Under the pieces are notes generated by a model. The model was given only the letters and a program-made list of their open reading frames with translations. It did not search any database and was not told the origin of the DNA. DNA of 20,139 nt, taken from the NCBI GenBank assembly GCA_018524725.1, contig JAEUWP010000291.1, positions 1-20,139 of the forward strand. Direction: 5' to 3'. Of this stretch, positions 19,520 through 20,139 are shown one piece after another. The first letter of the stretch is position 1; each line of letters begins with the position of its first letter. Made by a program: the position numbers and the translations under genes. This DNA comes from Podaxis mareebaensis. Taxonomy: Eukaryota > Basidiomycota > Agaricomycetes > Agaricales > Agaricaceae.

Positions 19520-20139
19520 AACACTGTTAAAACACTATTAAGATTAGACTTTGCTAATCTACATGTCCAAGTGGTCTACATATACAAGTCCAGATGACTA
19601 CTTAAGGAAGTAGATCAAATGTTACACTCCTCTTGCTCTCATCGTCCGTCATGTCTTTCCCACATCTCTGCCTCATCGTTTGTCAACTGCCCTTTTCATC
19701 TCCCAACTCCAAGCATCCATCTTGACCTGTCTTCCATCGCAACTTCAGTCCCACCTCAGATCTTCTGAAGAAGCACTATGTTTAGCATTTGGGCTCAGTG
19801 ATATGTTGTATAATAATAGCTTGCCTCCTGTAGATCTCATCTTACCTTGGGCTTGGTCTACTATACTTAGAGTACTGAAGTAACTACAAAGATTCTCCTT
19901 TAGGACATGTAGAATAGCAATCACCTTCATATTTAGATAGCTCGTAAAGTAAGTAGAACTTAGCTTTATGATCATTTGTACATAGCACAAGAATAGCGAG
20001 GACTGTCTTCTGCTTTATCTTCTTGCCACATGAGAGCTCTACCTGCCTTGACAGGATAACTTGCATAACAGCTAAACCTATGGAGTAGCCTGTGACCTTA
20101 CAAGTTGTATCTCTCCCTAGGCAGTCCCTGTGAGATTTC
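19520..20139. other. Right end of window, no confident gene
   Basis: No long open frame or domain is seen. CpG reappears in small numbers from about 19640. A TGTTA at 19525 and a TAACA at 20066 could be the ends of a solo LTR, but no target duplication or partner LTR supports this. The stretch 19620-19760 is pyrimidine-rich, promoter-like in composition and contains ATG codons, but no extended frame follows. Confidence 0.35.

Noticed and set aside
19525..20070. Possible solo LTR with TGTTA and TAACA ends
   Set aside because: The five bases on either side (AACAC and GCTAA) do not match, no primer binding site or second LTR is seen, and pentamers of this kind occur by chance.

Overview
The window looks like nuclear DNA of a mushroom-forming basidiomycete (Agaricomycetes). 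The evidence is a multi-exon gene with 50-59 nt GT-AG introns, a fungal NACHT-WD40 NLR of the kind expanded in Agaricomycetes, a LINE with gag-type ORF1 and endonuclease-RT-RNase H ORF2, and tRNA-like repeats. No bacterial operon structure, rRNA or CRISPR array is seen. Exon joins, repeat alignments and CpG counts below were made by eye.

Layout. (1) 1-785 has no recognisable gene. (2) 786-4640 is a rearranged, CpG-normal block. An uncharacterised single-exon minus-strand gene of 491 aa (1861-3336) lies between two diverged arms of a long inverted repeat (about 1090-1945 and 3748-4640). Each arm carries a tRNA-like (SINE-like) segment. A decayed copy of the gene's 3' part (786-1088) abuts the outer end of the left arm, and the gene's last codons and stop lie inside that arm. 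(3) 4810-9599 is a six-exon plus-strand gene for a protein of about 1505 aa: proline-rich N terminus, helical region, NACHT NTPase, and 12-13 WD40 repeats. Eleven of these form a 126-bp tandem array that is nearly invariant except at about six positions per unit. (4) 9600 to about 19600 is AT-richer and almost free of CpG. It holds small tandem repeats, broken minus-strand coding fragments, and a full-length LINE (11532-18421) bounded by a perfect 13-bp target site duplication (11519-11531 and 18422-18434).

The LINE keeps both reading frames over about 6.5 kb without a frameshift but carries nine in-frame stops, all TGA or TAG. The RT motif A aspartate is Asn and motif C has a single Asp, so the copy is dead. 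Decay has been by point change, and the CpG loss suggests cytosine methylation.

The main biological interest is the NLR. Its array has the signature of repeat-shuffled recognition receptors (the HET-D/E/HNWD type): a homogenised scaffold with variation limited to fixed sites. It lies between an inverted-repeat block and a silenced-looking transposon island, and the CpG drop begins inside its last exon.
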